NCBI GenBank assembly: GCA_046290435.1
Contig: JBKAGO010000034.1
Span: 124,001-188,000, forward strand
DNA length: 64,000 bases
Direction of reading: 5' to 3'
Source: CAVQUE01 sp046290435
GTDB lineage: Bacteria > Actinomycetota > Acidimicrobiia > Acidimicrobiales > UBA8592
Within the stretch, counting starts at the first letter, position 1, and each line of letters begins with the position of its first letter. Positions 10,156-22,300 of this stretch are shown piece by piece. A model generated the notes under the pieces. The model made no database searches. It was not told the DNA's origin and saw only the letters and a list, made by a program, of their open reading frames with translations. A program made the position numbers and the translations under genes.

Positions 10156-10656
10156 TCAGAGGTAGGCCGCGGTGGAGCCGCCGAGGGGCATCGGGTCGAT
10201 CCCCAGCTTGCGGTGGTCCCAGGACCGGACCCGGGCGGCGTCGACGCGCACGACGACACGCTTGTTCATCATGAACTCGACGATGGGACGGAGTTCCTCG
10301 TCGTAGGGTCCCTGATAGCGCTCGAAGACGCTGATGCCCGCGGCCCAGTACTCGTCCGCCTCGGTGTCGTCGATGATGGTGGCGGTGCCCTCGACCGACA
10401 CGCCACGGAGCTGGTCGTAGGTGTGACCGGCCTCGGCCGAGCAGGTGATCCGGGGGTCGCGCCGCAGGTTGGCCACCTTCTGGGACTTCGCCTTGGTCTC
10501 GAAGTAGATGACCCCGTCGATGAAGCCGTACCACATGGCCACCAGGTGCGGCATCCCGCTCGGGCCGATGGTGGCCATGGTGATGGTGCGCTGCTGGTCG
10601 AGGAACTCGTCGACCTCGGTGTCGGTCATGACGATGGTGGCGCGCTGGTTTGCCAT
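10156..10656 (-). CDS. Pyridoxamine 5'-phosphate oxidase-fold flavoprotein (F420/FMN type)
   Basis: 166 aa split-barrel protein. Seen: T-M-A-T-I-G-P-S-G-M-P-H-L-V-A-M-W-Y near residues 26-43 and K-S-Q-K-V-A-N-L-R-R-D-P-R-I near 57-70, which are the family's cofactor-site segments. In actinobacteria such proteins often use F420 rather than FMN for reduction or detoxification. Which cofactor applies here cannot be read from the sequence. It is a stand-alone gene divergent from pyruvate phosphate dikinase. Confidence 0.85.
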   Translation of the reverse strand: MANQRATIVMTDTEVDEFLDQQRTITMATIGPSGMPHLVAMWYGFIDGVIYFETKAKSQKVANLRRDPRITCSAEAGHTYDQLRGVSVEGTATIIDDTEADEYWAAGISVFERYQGPYDEELRPIVEFMMNKRVVVRVDAARVRSWDHRKLGIDPMPLGGSTAAYL

Positions 10657-10868
10657 GGGTCTCCGGTCTGGTGTCGGCAGATGTGGTCCGAGACCATAGG
10701 GGAGTGCAGGCCGGCCCGGCGCCGATGACGGGGCAACAGCCGAGGCGGGTCGATCGGCTCCACCTCGGGACCGAGGTCCCTTCCCGGCGGAGGAGGCGTC
10801 GCCCTACGGTCGGCCCCTGACAGCGCAGCGCACGCCCGACCGGCGCCGCCCGACAGGAGACCGATCAC

Positions 10869-13584
<2,716 letters not shown>

Positions 13585-13604
<20 letters not shown>

Positions 13605-13641
13605 TCCACCGTCACGGTTGAAGGACGCGACGAGACCGGGG
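13585..13641. terminator. Double hairpin (dispersed family copy A) between convergent genes
   Basis: Outer arms CCCCGATCTC (13585-13594) and GAGACCGGGG (13632-13641) pair with one G-T wobble. The inner arms around TCCACCGT/ACGGTTGA (13605-13621) pair with one mismatch. It spans the last codons of the dikinase gene and ends one base before the lacI-type stop, so it may end transcription from both sides. It is a diverged member of the same family as 43736-43790 and 45570-45620. Confidence 0.6.
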
Positions 13642-14643
13642 TCACGCCGATTCGCGGACGACCAACTCGACGTCGAGGGGTTCGGGGTCGGGGACCGGGC
13701 CGTCGGCATCGATGACCGCCCGGAGGGTCTCGACGGCGAGGCGGCCGAGCCGGTGACGATCCATGCGGATCGTGGTGAGGGCCGGGTCGACAAGTGACCC
13801 CATCGCGATGTCGTCGAACCCGACGACCGCTATGTCGTCGGGAACGCTGCGCCCCGACGCGGCGAACGCCCGGATGGCCCCGAGCGCCATGAGGTCGTTG
13901 TAGGCGAAGACACCGTCGATGTCGGGATGGGTATCGAGCAGGGTCCGGGCCGCAGCAGCTCCGCCCTCGACCGTGGCGTCCTCGACGATCACCGGAGCGC
14001 CCGGGTGTCCGGCTGCGGCAGCGGCCGCCACGAAGCCGTCGCGGCGCCAGTGGGGATGGTCGACGCGGAGCGCGCCGGCGATCATCGCCGGTCGCACACA
14101 CCCCCGAGCGAGGAGGTGTCCGACGGCCAACTCGGCCCCACGCGCGAGATCGGCCCGGACGGACTTGACGGTCGGGTCGTCGAGGCGGTCGTTGACCACG
14201 ATCATCGGAACGCCACGCCGCGCTGCCTCGGTGAGGCTGTCGTCGCCGTCGGTGGCGGTGAACGCGATGATCCCCTCGACGGCGTGGGACTCGAGCTCGC
14301 GCAGGATCCGCCGCTGCATGGCGGCATCGTCGCGCGAGTTGGTCAGCACCAGCGTCATGCCGGCGTCGGACGCCGCTGCCTGGACGCCATCGCTGAACTC
14401 GGGGAAGAAGGGGTTGGCCATCGAGGTGACCAGCAGGGCGATCATCCCGCTGCGCTGGTTGATGAGGCCGCGCGCCAACATGTTCGGCCGGTAGCCGAGC
14501 TGGTCGATGGCTGCTTCGATGCGGGCCCTTGTGTCGGGCGAGACGGGGGCTTCGCCGTTGACGACACGCGACACCGTGCGGGCCGAGACGCCCACGAGGT
14601 CGGCGACGTCGTGCAGCGTCGGTCGGGTCGTCGGGGAGGCCAC
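13642..14643 (-). CDS. LacI-family transcriptional regulator
   Basis: 333 aa repressor. The N-terminal helix-turn-helix reads T-L-H-D-V-A-D-L-V-G-V-S-A-R-T-V-S-R-V-V-N near residues 9-29, followed by the hinge helix N-M-L-A-R-G-L and a periplasmic-binding-protein-like sensor domain for a sugar or glycoside. GTG at 14643 is chosen because the DNA-binding domain begins nine residues later; the frame is open further upstream without family sequence. It is divergent from the sugar ABC/alpha-galactosidase genes and a perfect palindrome lies in between (14732-14747), so it most likely represses that operon until a galactoside is bound. Confidence 0.93.
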   Translation of the reverse strand: MASPTTRPTLHDVADLVGVSARTVSRVVNGEAPVSPDTRARIEAAIDQLGYRPNMLARGLINQRSGMIALLVTSMANPFFPEFSDGVQAAASDAGMTLVLTNSRDDAAMQRRILRELESHAVEGIIAFTATDGDDSLTEAARRGVPMIVVNDRLDDPTVKSVRADLARGAELAVGHLLARGCVRPAMIAGALRVDHPHWRRDGFVAAAAAAGHPGAPVIVEDATVEGGAAAARTLLDTHPDIDGVFAYNDLMALGAIRAFAASGRSVPDDIAVVGFDDIAMGSLVDPALTTIRMDRHRLGRLAVETLRAVIDADGPVPDPEPLDVELVVRESA

Positions 14644-14692
14644 GAGCGACGAGCGTAGCTGCGGCCGGCGGCACCAAATGCGGACATGGTCC

Positions 14693-14719
14693 TTGCGTCG
14701 CGGCGATGGCAGCCATAGT
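14693..14719 (+). promoter_or_regulatory. Candidate promoter of the sugar ABC operon
   Basis: TTGCGT at 14693-14698 and CATAGT at 14714-14719 are spaced by 15 bp, a short but usable spacing for a sigma-70-type promoter. The predicted start of transcription would fall just before the LacI-type operator at 14732, so that a bound repressor would block initiation. Weak by itself; the position gives it value. Confidence 0.35.
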
Positions 14720-14731
14720 GTCACCTCTCCG

Positions 14732-14747
14732 ATGTCAACGTTGACAT
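14732..14747. promoter_or_regulatory. LacI-type operator
   Basis: ATGTCAACGTTGACAT is a perfect 16-bp palindrome with the central CG typical of LacI/GalR-family operators. It lies between the divergent LacI-family gene (start 14643) and the sugar-binding protein gene (start 14809). It is the obvious binding site for that regulator. Confidence 0.8.
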
Positions 14748-14808
14748 TCCGTCACGTCGCTCCTCGCACGGGGGCGATCCGGCATCGGGTGAGAGGGGAG
14801 CCGGCTCC

Positions 14809-16266
14809 ATGCCGGTCCGGAAAGGCAAGCTCATGCAACGATTCTGGAAGCTGCTCGCGATCCTGGCGGCGTTCGCGCTGTTGGCCGCGGCCTGTGGCGA
14901 TGACGACGAGGGCGGCGGCGAAGAACCCGTCTCCGCCGAGGACGGCGCTGCCGAGGACGGCGCTGCCGAGGACGGCGCTGCCGAGGACGGCGCTGCCGAG
15001 GATGGCGGCGCCGAAGAGGGGGCCGCGGCGGGCGACGACGAAGCTGCCGCCGGCGGCGACGAGGTCACGCTGCGCTGGCGGACCCGGCCCGACAACCAGG
15101 CCGAGATCGACGTCTACCAGGCCATCTCCGACGACCTCGCCGCGGCGAGCGACTCCTTCGAACTGACCTACGAGCCTGGTGGATCCGAGACCTCGAGCTA
15201 CCAGGACGTGCTCAAGACCGAGCTCGCCTCCGGCACCGCTCCCGACGTCTTCTGGATCCCCGGCACCGACATCGCCGACTTCGTGGGCCGGGGTCTGCTG
15301 CTCGACCTGCGGGCACAGGCCGATGCGTCCGGTCACTCCGACGACGACTTCTACCCCGGTCCGATGTTCCACCTGACCTACAACCCCGAGACCGGCAACC
15401 CCGGCGAGACCCTGTGGGGCCTGCCCCGCGACGTGTCGACCTTCGCCATGTACGTCAACCTCGACCTGATCGCCGAGGCCGGCGCCGAGGATCCCCGCGA
15501 TCTCGCAGCGTCGGGTGACTGGACCTGGGAGACCTTCAGCGAGGTCGTCGCCGACGTCGCCGCTCTCGGCGGCGAGGTCAAGGGCTTCGGCAGCGATGGC
15601 TGGTGGGGTCCCTACGGCGTGTGGATCAACGGTGCCGGTGGCTCCTTCTTCAGCGAGGACCGCACCGCATGTGCCCTCGACACCGAGGAGTCCCTCGCCG
15701 GGTTGGCCTTCGCCAACGAGCTGTTCACCTCCGGCAACACCCTGCCGTGGGGCGAAGGCGCCGAGGCGCCGTTCCAGGCCGGCACGCTCGGCATGTTCAT
15801 GAACGGCCGCTGGGCGACGCCCGGCATGCGTGCCGCAAACGACTTCAACTGGGACGTCGTCAACATTCCCGCCGGTCCCGCCGGTGCGAGCAACTGGCTC
15901 TTCTGGGGCGCCTATGTCGTCAACGCCGAGACCGAGCATCCCGAAGCCGCATGGGAGCTGGTCCAGGCACTGACCACCGCCGAGACCCAGGGAACCATCT
16001 CCGAGCTCGGCGCCAACATCCCGAGTCGGGTCGGCCAGGACGCCATCGACGCGTTCTTGACCTTCACCCCACCGGAGAACAACCAGGCGTTCATCGACGG
16101 CATCTCCACCGATGCCGTCGCCGAAGGCCCGCTCTGGGACGGCAGCTGGCCCGACTTCGACGCCACCATGGGTAGCGCCGTCTCGGCCGTCATCGCCGGT
16201 GACACCTCGATCGAGGACTTCGCCGACACCATCTGTGCCGAGGTCGACGCAGCCGCATTCGGCTGA
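14809..16266 (+). CDS. Sugar ABC transporter substrate-binding lipoprotein
   Basis: 485 aa extracellular solute-binding protein (family 1). The signal sequence ends in L-L-A-A-A-C-G-D-D, so the mature protein is a lipoprotein. A very acidic low-complexity linker follows, with perfect 15-bp repeats encoding E-D-G-A-A, and then a binding domain of about 400 aa with G-T-A-P-D-V-F-W-I-P near residue 145 and W-T-W-E-T-F-S-E near 240. ATG at 14809 has AGGGGAG at 14792; ATG at 14833 has GGAAAGG and is nearly as good. It precedes two permease genes and an alpha-galactosidase, so alpha-galactosides are the likely ligand. Confidence 0.92.
   Translation: MPVRKGKLMQRFWKLLAILAAFALLAAACGDDDEGGGEEPVSAEDGAAEDGAAEDGAAEDGAAEDGGAEEGAAAGDDEAAAGGDEVTLRWRTRPDNQAEIDVYQAISDDLAAASDSFELTYEPGGSETSSYQDVLKTELASGTAPDVFWIPGTDIADFVGRGLLLDLRAQADASGHSDDDFYPGPMFHLTYNPETGNPGETLWGLPRDVSTFAMYVNLDLIAEAGAEDPRDLAASGDWTWETFSEVVADVAALGGEVKGFGSDGWWGPYGVWINGAGGSFFSEDRTACALDTEESLAGLAFANELFTSGNTLPWGEGAEAPFQAGTLGMFMNGRWATPGMRAANDFNWDVVNIPAGPAGASNWLFWGAYVVNAETEHPEAAWELVQALTTAETQGTISELGANIPSRVGQDAIDAFLTFTPPENNQAFIDGISTDAVAEGPLWDGSWPDFDATMGSAVSAVIAGDTSIEDFADTICAEVDAAAFG
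14941..15000 (+). repeat. Four perfect 15-bp tandem repeats in the binding-protein linker
   Basis: The unit GACGGCGCTGCCGAG occurs four times without change, followed by a degenerate fifth copy. The period is a multiple of three, so copy-number change by slippage would lengthen or shorten the acidic linker without shifting frame. Confidence 0.95.
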
Positions 16267-16296
16267 TCCGTCCACAAGGCCCCCCGAACGTGTCCC

Positions 16297-16316
16297 CCCC
16301 GGCCTCTGCGCCGGGG
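16297..16316 (+). terminator. Intercistronic hairpin between binding-protein and permease genes
   Basis: CCCCGGC (16297-16303) and GCCGGGG (16310-16316) form a 7-bp all-GC stem with a 6-nt loop and no T-run. In ABC operons such hairpins commonly protect or attenuate so that more binding protein than permease is made. A similar element sits at the same position in the peptide ABC operon. Confidence 0.5.
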
Positions 16317-16358
16317 CGGCCGGTGGGTCGCCGGGCACCGACACAGGGGGGTGCAGAG

Positions 16359-18026
16359 ATGACCGTCGTGGGTGAAGAGCTGGCCGAGGATGTCGCCGCT
16401 GAGCGCGCCGACCCCACCAGACCGATCGAGCCTGTCGTGCTCCTTCGGATGTGGCACATCGCGCTCATCGCCCTGAGTGCAGCCGGGTTGGTCGCAGTGA
16501 CCACAGCCGGCGATGAACTGCCTGCTCCCATACGGGTCGTGCTGGCCGCAGCCGGCGTCGGCGGCCTGGTCGCCAACGCCTGGGCCGTCCGGGCGATCGG
16601 CCGACGTGCCAACGGCGGCCGCACCGCGTCGATCGCCGTCAACTACCTGCTGTTCGTCGGCGCCACGACGGCGCTGCTGTCGATGCTCGACGTGTTCACC
16701 GGCCTCGACGAGGTCGCCGAACGTTTCGAGTCGGCCATCTGGTGGCTCGCCATCCCGTCGATCGGCTGGGCCTGGAGGATCGTGGCGGCGAAGCTGCCTG
16801 CGACCCCGGCCGCACACAGCCTCGGCCGAGCCGGCAACGCCCTCATCGTCGCAGGGTCGGTCGTGTTCGCCTTCGCCGTCGGGATCATCGACGGTGTCGT
16901 ACACATGCTCGGTGAGCTCCTTGCCCTCTGGCCCATTGCCTGCCTCGCCGCTGCGGTCGTCGCACTCGGTGCCCTGCGGTTCCTGTGGCGCCCCGACACC
17001 CGCACGATGTTCGGCACCACCTCGGGTCAGCAGGAACAGATCGAGGGTCTGCTGTACCTGTCGCCGAACCTGCTCGGATTCCTGGCCTTCTTCGCCGGTC
17101 CGCTCGTGTTCTCGTTCGTCATCAGCTTCTTCGACTGGGACGCCCTGGGCGACAAGTCGTTCACCTGGTTCGGCAACTACCAGGAGCTCTTCAGCCTCGA
17201 CCTCGCCTTCATGGACAGCTCGGCCGAACCCGCCAGTGCGGCCCTGAAGGACGGCTACGCCCAGCTGTGGCGCTTCGAGCTGTTCGGCTCGAACATCATG
17301 ATCTCCGCGCGCGACAAGCTGTTCTGGATCTCGCTGCGCAACATCGTCTGGTTCATGGTGCTCGCCGTCCCGCTGAGCGTCCTCCCGGCACTGGTGTGCT
17401 CGAGCCTGCTCAACACGAAGCTGCGGGGCATGAAGATCTACCGCGCGGTCTTCTTCATCCCGAGCATCGCCGGTGTCATCGGCATCTCGCTGATCTGGCG
17501 TCAGATGTTCAACGCCACCGTCGGCTGGCTCAACTACCTGCTCACCGAGGCCCTGCCCGGCGACGTGTCCATCCAGTGGCTGTCTGATTCCTCGACGGCC
17601 ATGATCTCCATCGTCATCGTCTTCGCGTGGATGACCTTCGGGTTCAACACGATCCTGTTCGTGGCGGGCCTGCAGGGCATCAACCCGTCGATGTACGAGG
17701 CGGCCAAGCTCGACGGAGCGAACGCCTGGCAGCGGTTCCGGTTCATCACCGTGCCGTCGCTGCGCCCCACCACGTTCTTCGTCGTGGCCATCACCACCAT
17801 CCAGGCGATCCAGCTGTTCGACATCGTGTTCGTGACCGTCACGCCCAATCCGGCCGGACCCCAGGACTCGACCCTCACCCCCGTGCTGTACCTGTATCAG
17901 GAGGGCTTCCAGCGGTTTTCCCAGGGTTACGCGTCGGCGGTCGCCTGGGTGCTGTTCGCGCTGATCTTCGGACTGACCCTGTTGCAGTTCAGACGTCAGC
18001 AGGCCGAAGTGGAGGCAGCGCGATGA
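16359..18026 (+). CDS. Sugar ABC transporter permease (MalF/UgpA-like) with extra N-terminal membrane region
   Basis: 555 aa, nearly twice the usual length of about 300 aa. The C-terminal part from about residue 230 is an ordinary permease, with the ATPase-contacting E-A-A-K-L-D-G-A-N-A-W-Q-R-F loop near 450. The first 215 residues hold about six further hydrophobic helices with no family I recognise. A stretch of about 60 residues also enlarges the first extracytoplasmic loop. ATG at 16359 follows a G-rich ribosome site (GGGGGG and GAG upstream); a frame open upstream of it has no good site. Its stop overlaps the second permease start as ATGA. No ATPase gene is in the cluster, so a shared MsmK-type ATPase elsewhere is expected. 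Confidence 0.9.
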   Translation: MTVVGEELAEDVAAERADPTRPIEPVVLLRMWHIALIALSAAGLVAVTTAGDELPAPIRVVLAAAGVGGLVANAWAVRAIGRRANGGRTASIAVNYLLFVGATTALLSMLDVFTGLDEVAERFESAIWWLAIPSIGWAWRIVAAKLPATPAAHSLGRAGNALIVAGSVVFAFAVGIIDGVVHMLGELLALWPIACLAAAVVALGALRFLWRPDTRTMFGTTSGQQEQIEGLLYLSPNLLGFLAFFAGPLVFSFVISFFDWDALGDKSFTWFGNYQELFSLDLAFMDSSAEPASAALKDGYAQLWRFELFGSNIMISARDKLFWISLRNIVWFMVLAVPLSVLPALVCSSLLNTKLRGMKIYRAVFFIPSIAGVIGISLIWRQMFNATVGWLNYLLTEALPGDVSIQWLSDSSTAMISIVIVFAWMTFGFNTILFVAGLQGINPSMYEAAKLDGANAWQRFRFITVPSLRPTTFFVVAITTIQAIQLFDIVFVTVTPNPAGPQDSTLTPVLYLYQEGFQRFSQGYASAVAWVLFALIFGLTLLQFRRQQAEVEAAR

Positions 18027-19255
18027 GCGCCCGCAAGACCGGCACGAAGTCCCGGCGCCGTCTGGCCTCGGCGGGCACCTATCTGGCGCTCACCGTCTTC
18101 GCCGTCATCGTCCTGTTCCCGTTCGTCGTGGCCCTCAGCACTTCGTTGAAGGAACCGGCCGACGTGTTCAACTATCCGCCGACGCTGGTCCCACGCACCG
18201 CTGCCACCACGACCGTCGAGGGCATCGAAGGGCCGGTGCCGCTGTTCGAGCTCGACGTCGCCGGCGAGTCGCGCGAGCTGGCCCTGGTGGAGGACGGTGT
18301 GGCCATCGGCGTGTACACCCTTGCCGCCGACGAGGGCGCCGACGACGCGCAGTTCCAGCTCGACGACGCCCTGGTCACCGGCACCGGCCGCGAGGTGACC
18401 ATTCTCGTCAACGGCCGCGAACGCGACCGCGAGGTCGGCACCGCCGAGATCGACGGCGAGACCGTCGAGGTCGTGCGGGTGCGCGGTACCACCGCGGGCC
18501 TGTTCGCCGATCCCGACGACCTCGACACCAACGTCGTGGCCAACGTCAACGACGCGACGCCGGTGCAGGAGGCGTCGCTGCGCACCGAGAACTTCTCCGA
18601 CGTCCTCGAGCTCCAACGACTCGACCGCGCCCTCACCAACACGGTGCTCGTCACCTTGTTGGTGGTCGGCGGTCAGGTCCTGACCTCGATCATCGGCGGC
18701 TACGCGTTCGCCCGTCTGCACTTCGCGGGGCGTGATCGGCTGTTCCTCATGTACCTGGGGTCGATCATGATCCCGTTCGTGGTGCTCATCGTGCCGCTGC
18801 ACCAGCTGGTGGTCTCGATCGGATGGATCGATCGTCTCGTATCGTTGATCGTGCCGTTCGTGTTCACGGCCTACGGCACGTTCCTCATGCGCCAGTTCTT
18901 CATCACCATTCCCCCCGAGCTCGAAGAGGCGGCACGCATCGACGGCGCGTCGCGCTGGACGATCCTGTGGCGGATCATGGTGCCGTTGTCGATGCCGGCC
19001 ATCGCCGCGCTGTCCGCGTTCGCGTTCCTGTATGCGTGGAACTCCTTCGTGTGGCCGCTGGTGGCCATCAACTCCGGCAACCTCGACAACCGTGTGCTGT
19101 CGCTCGCACTGCAGGTGCTCGGCGGACGGGCGGCGGACAGCCCGAACCTCATCCTCGCGGGCGTCATGATCGCGGTCATTCCGCCCATCACGGCCTTCCT
19201 GCTGGCCCAGCGGCACTTCGTCGAGGGCACGGCATCGCAGGGCCTGAAGGGATGA
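18023..19255 (+). CDS. Sugar ABC transporter permease (MalG/UgpE-like) with large extracytoplasmic insertion
   Basis: 410 aa against a usual length of about 280. Helix 1 is at residues 17-40. Residues about 59-188 are an insertion, rich in Asp, Glu, Val and Thr and predicted to be mainly beta strand, placed in the first extracytoplasmic loop. The standard permease then resumes at N-F-S-D-V-L-E-L near 190. The E-A-A-R-I-D-G-A-S-R-W-T-I-L-W loop for the ATPase is near 310. ATG at 18023 overlaps the previous stop by 4 nt. Together with the enlarged first permease, this makes an unusually elaborate translocator that may dock the binding protein or a wall glycan. Confidence 0.92.
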   Translation: MSARKTGTKSRRRLASAGTYLALTVFAVIVLFPFVVALSTSLKEPADVFNYPPTLVPRTAATTTVEGIEGPVPLFELDVAGESRELALVEDGVAIGVYTLAADEGADDAQFQLDDALVTGTGREVTILVNGRERDREVGTAEIDGETVEVVRVRGTTAGLFADPDDLDTNVVANVNDATPVQEASLRTENFSDVLELQRLDRALTNTVLVTLLVVGGQVLTSIIGGYAFARLHFAGRDRLFLMYLGSIMIPFVVLIVPLHQLVVSIGWIDRLVSLIVPFVFTAYGTFLMRQFFITIPPELEEAARIDGASRWTILWRIMVPLSMPAIAALSAFAFLYAWNSFVWPLVAINSGNLDNRVLSLALQVLGGRAADSPNLILAGVMIAVIPPITAFLLAQRHFVEGTASQGLKG

Positions 19256-19308
19256 GTTCTCGAGGGATGAGATCTCAAGGGCAGACCCTGCAGGCCGACC
19301 GGTAGACG

Positions 19309-22300
19309 ATGCGTTCGCTGCTGCGGCTCACTGCCGACGATGTCTGCCTGATCATCGACGTCGCCGGTGTTCCCGAGATCCTTCACCTCGGCCCCACTGG
19401 TGTCGCCACCGACGGGCTGGTGACGAGCGCGTCCGTCGTCCCCGGTGGCGAGTTCGACGAGGTCGCGCCGCTGGCGCTCGTCCCCACCGCCGCGTCAGGG
19501 TTCCCGGGACGCCCCGGCATCGAGGGCCGTCGGGTCGATGGCACCGGCCATGCCGTGTCGTTCGCGTCCGGTGCCGTGGTCGACCACGGCCCCCGCCACC
19601 TGCGTTGGGAGGGTCGTGACCCGCGAGCATGTGTCGCGCTCGGTATCGACGTCGACATCGACGAGGCCGGCGTCGTGACCATGCGAGCCTCGCTGACGAA
19701 CCTCGGCGACGACGTCTATCAGCTCCAGCGAGCGACGCTCACGGTGCCGTTGCCGGCCGGAGCCGACGAGGTGCTGCGCTTCGTCGGCCGCTGGGCGCAC
19801 GAGTTCCAGAGCGTGCGGACCTCCTGGCCCCACGGCACGATGCTGATCGAGAACCGTCGGGGCCGGACCTCCCACGACAACCACCCCACCGCCGTCGTCG
19901 GTGGCGCGGGCTTCGACGAGACATCCGGAGCGCTCCTGGGCATCCACCTCGCCTGGAGCGGCAACGCCGAGCTCCGCTTCGATCGCCTGGCCGACGGCCG
20001 CCGCCTCGCCCAGGTCGGCCCCGTGCTGGCGCCCGGCGACGTCGACCTCGAACCGGGCGAGACCTGGGAGATGCCGGCGGTCGTGGTCGCATGGTCACCC
20101 GCTGGACTGGGATCGCTCAGCCACTCGCTGCACCGCCATCTCCGGGTGCGCCCGCATCATCCCGGCCGACCTCGGCCCGTGATGCTCAACACCTGGGAAG
20201 CGGTCTACTTCGACCACGATCTCGACACCTTGTGCCGCCTGGTCGACCGGGCCGCCGCGGTGGGTGTGGAGCGCTTCGTCTTCGACGACGGCTGGTTCCG
20301 GGCCCGCAAGGACGACCGGGCCGGCCTCGGCGACTGGACCGTCGACCGCACCGTCTGGCCCGAAGGCCTGCACCCCCTCGTCGACCACGTGCGTGCCCGC
20401 GGGCTCGACTTCGGGCTCTGGGTCGAGCCCGAGATGGTCAATCCCGACTCGGAGCTGTACCGCACCCATCCGGACTGGGTGCTGATGCCCGACGGTGAGA
20501 CAGCGCTGTTGGCACGCAACCAGCTCGTGCTCGACCTCGTCCGGCCCGAGGTCGCCGACCACCTCTTCGCCGCGATCGACGCCCTCGTCGACGAGTACGC
20601 CATCGACTACCTCAAGTGGGACGCCAACCGTGACGTCCTCGACGCGAGCCATGCCGGGTGCGCTGCCGGTCACCGTCAGGTCGAGGCCGTGTATCGGCTC
20701 ATGGCCCGGGTCCGCGCCGCGCATCCTGCTCTCGAGATCGAGGCCTGCGCATCGGGCGGAGCGCGTGCCGACTACGGCGTGCTGGCGCATGCCGACCGCA
20801 TCTGGACCAGCGACAGCAACGACGCGCTCGACCGCCAACGCATCCAGCAGGGTGCGTCGCTGTTGTTCCCGCTCGAGCTCATGGGAGCCCACATCGGCCC
20901 GCCGGTCAACCCGATCACCGGACGCCGCCACAGCCTCGGCTTCCGGGGCGCCACGGCGCTGTTCGGGCACCTGGGTATCGAGTGGGACCTGTTGTCGGCC
21001 ACCGACGAGGACTTGGTCGCGCTGAGCGCAGTGGTCGCTGCGTACAAGGACCATCGGAACCTGCTGCACACGGGACGGCTGCATCGTCTCGAGACCGATG
21101 ATCCGACGTCGCTCGCCACGATGGTCGTCGGTGACGACGGGTCAGAGGCGCTGGTGTCGGTCGCGCAGCTGACGACACCTGCCTGGTCGGTGCCGGCCCG
21201 CCTGCGCCTCGCAGGACTCGACGCCGCCCGCGATTACGAGGTCGGGCTGGTGCCCGGAGTGGGCGATCCGCCCGGGATCATGCGCCGGGGCCCGGGGTGG
21301 CTCGATGGCGGGATGTCGGCCACCGGGGCCGACCTCATGACGGTGGGGTTGACGCTGCCGGTCATGCGCCCCGAGACAGCCCTGGTGCTCCGGATCTCGT
21401 GCCGGATCGCCGGTGGATCAGCGACGAGATCATGCGTTGCGGCCGCGAAGTGCAGCTCAACGGATGCGGCGGGCGATCTCGGGGTCGATGTCGCCGATGC
21501 CGTGGAACATCGCAGCGAACGCCTCGACGGCCTCGACCAGGCGCGGCCCCGGCCGCACCACGCACGCGTTGGCGTCGATTGCCCAGACAGCGGCGTCGGC
21601 GGGGAGATGATCGATGACCGATGCGGCCTGTGCGGCGGCGTCATCGAGGCCGAAGCCACAGGGAGCGACCACGACCGTGTCGGGCACGGCTGCGGCGATG
21701 GCGTCCCAGGTCGTGGTGGTCGACCGTTGCCCTCCGCTCGACAGGACCGGCTCGGCCCCGGCCGCAGCGACGAGATCGGGGATCCAGTGCCCGGCCACGA
21801 ACGGCGGATCGGACCACTCCAGCACGAACACCGCAGGGCGATCGCGGCCGCCGACGGCGTCGGCGACCGTGTCGAGCCGCTCGTGCAGCCCGGCGACCAC
21901 GCTGCGCCCCCGGTCGGGGACCCCGGCGGCATCGGCCACCGCCACGATGGCGGCCAGCACGTCGTCGAGGCGCATGGGGTCGAGCGACACGACCTCGGCC
22001 CGACAACCCAGGTGATCGAGCGCGGCATCGACATCGCCCGACGGCAACGCGCACACCCGGCAGAGATCCTGGGTCAAGACGAGGTCGGGGTCGAGGCGGC
22101 GGAACGCGTCGACGTCGAGGCGGTACATGGGCTCGCCCGACGCAGCGAGACGACCGACCATCTCGTCGATCTCGGCGGCCGTCAACCCTTCGACGTCGAG
22201 CCCGTCGACGAGGATGGTCCGCCCGTCGCGGACGCCGTGGGGCTCGTCGCACTCGAAGGTGACACCGACCAGGTCGTCGAGGAGGCCGAGTGTCGCGACG

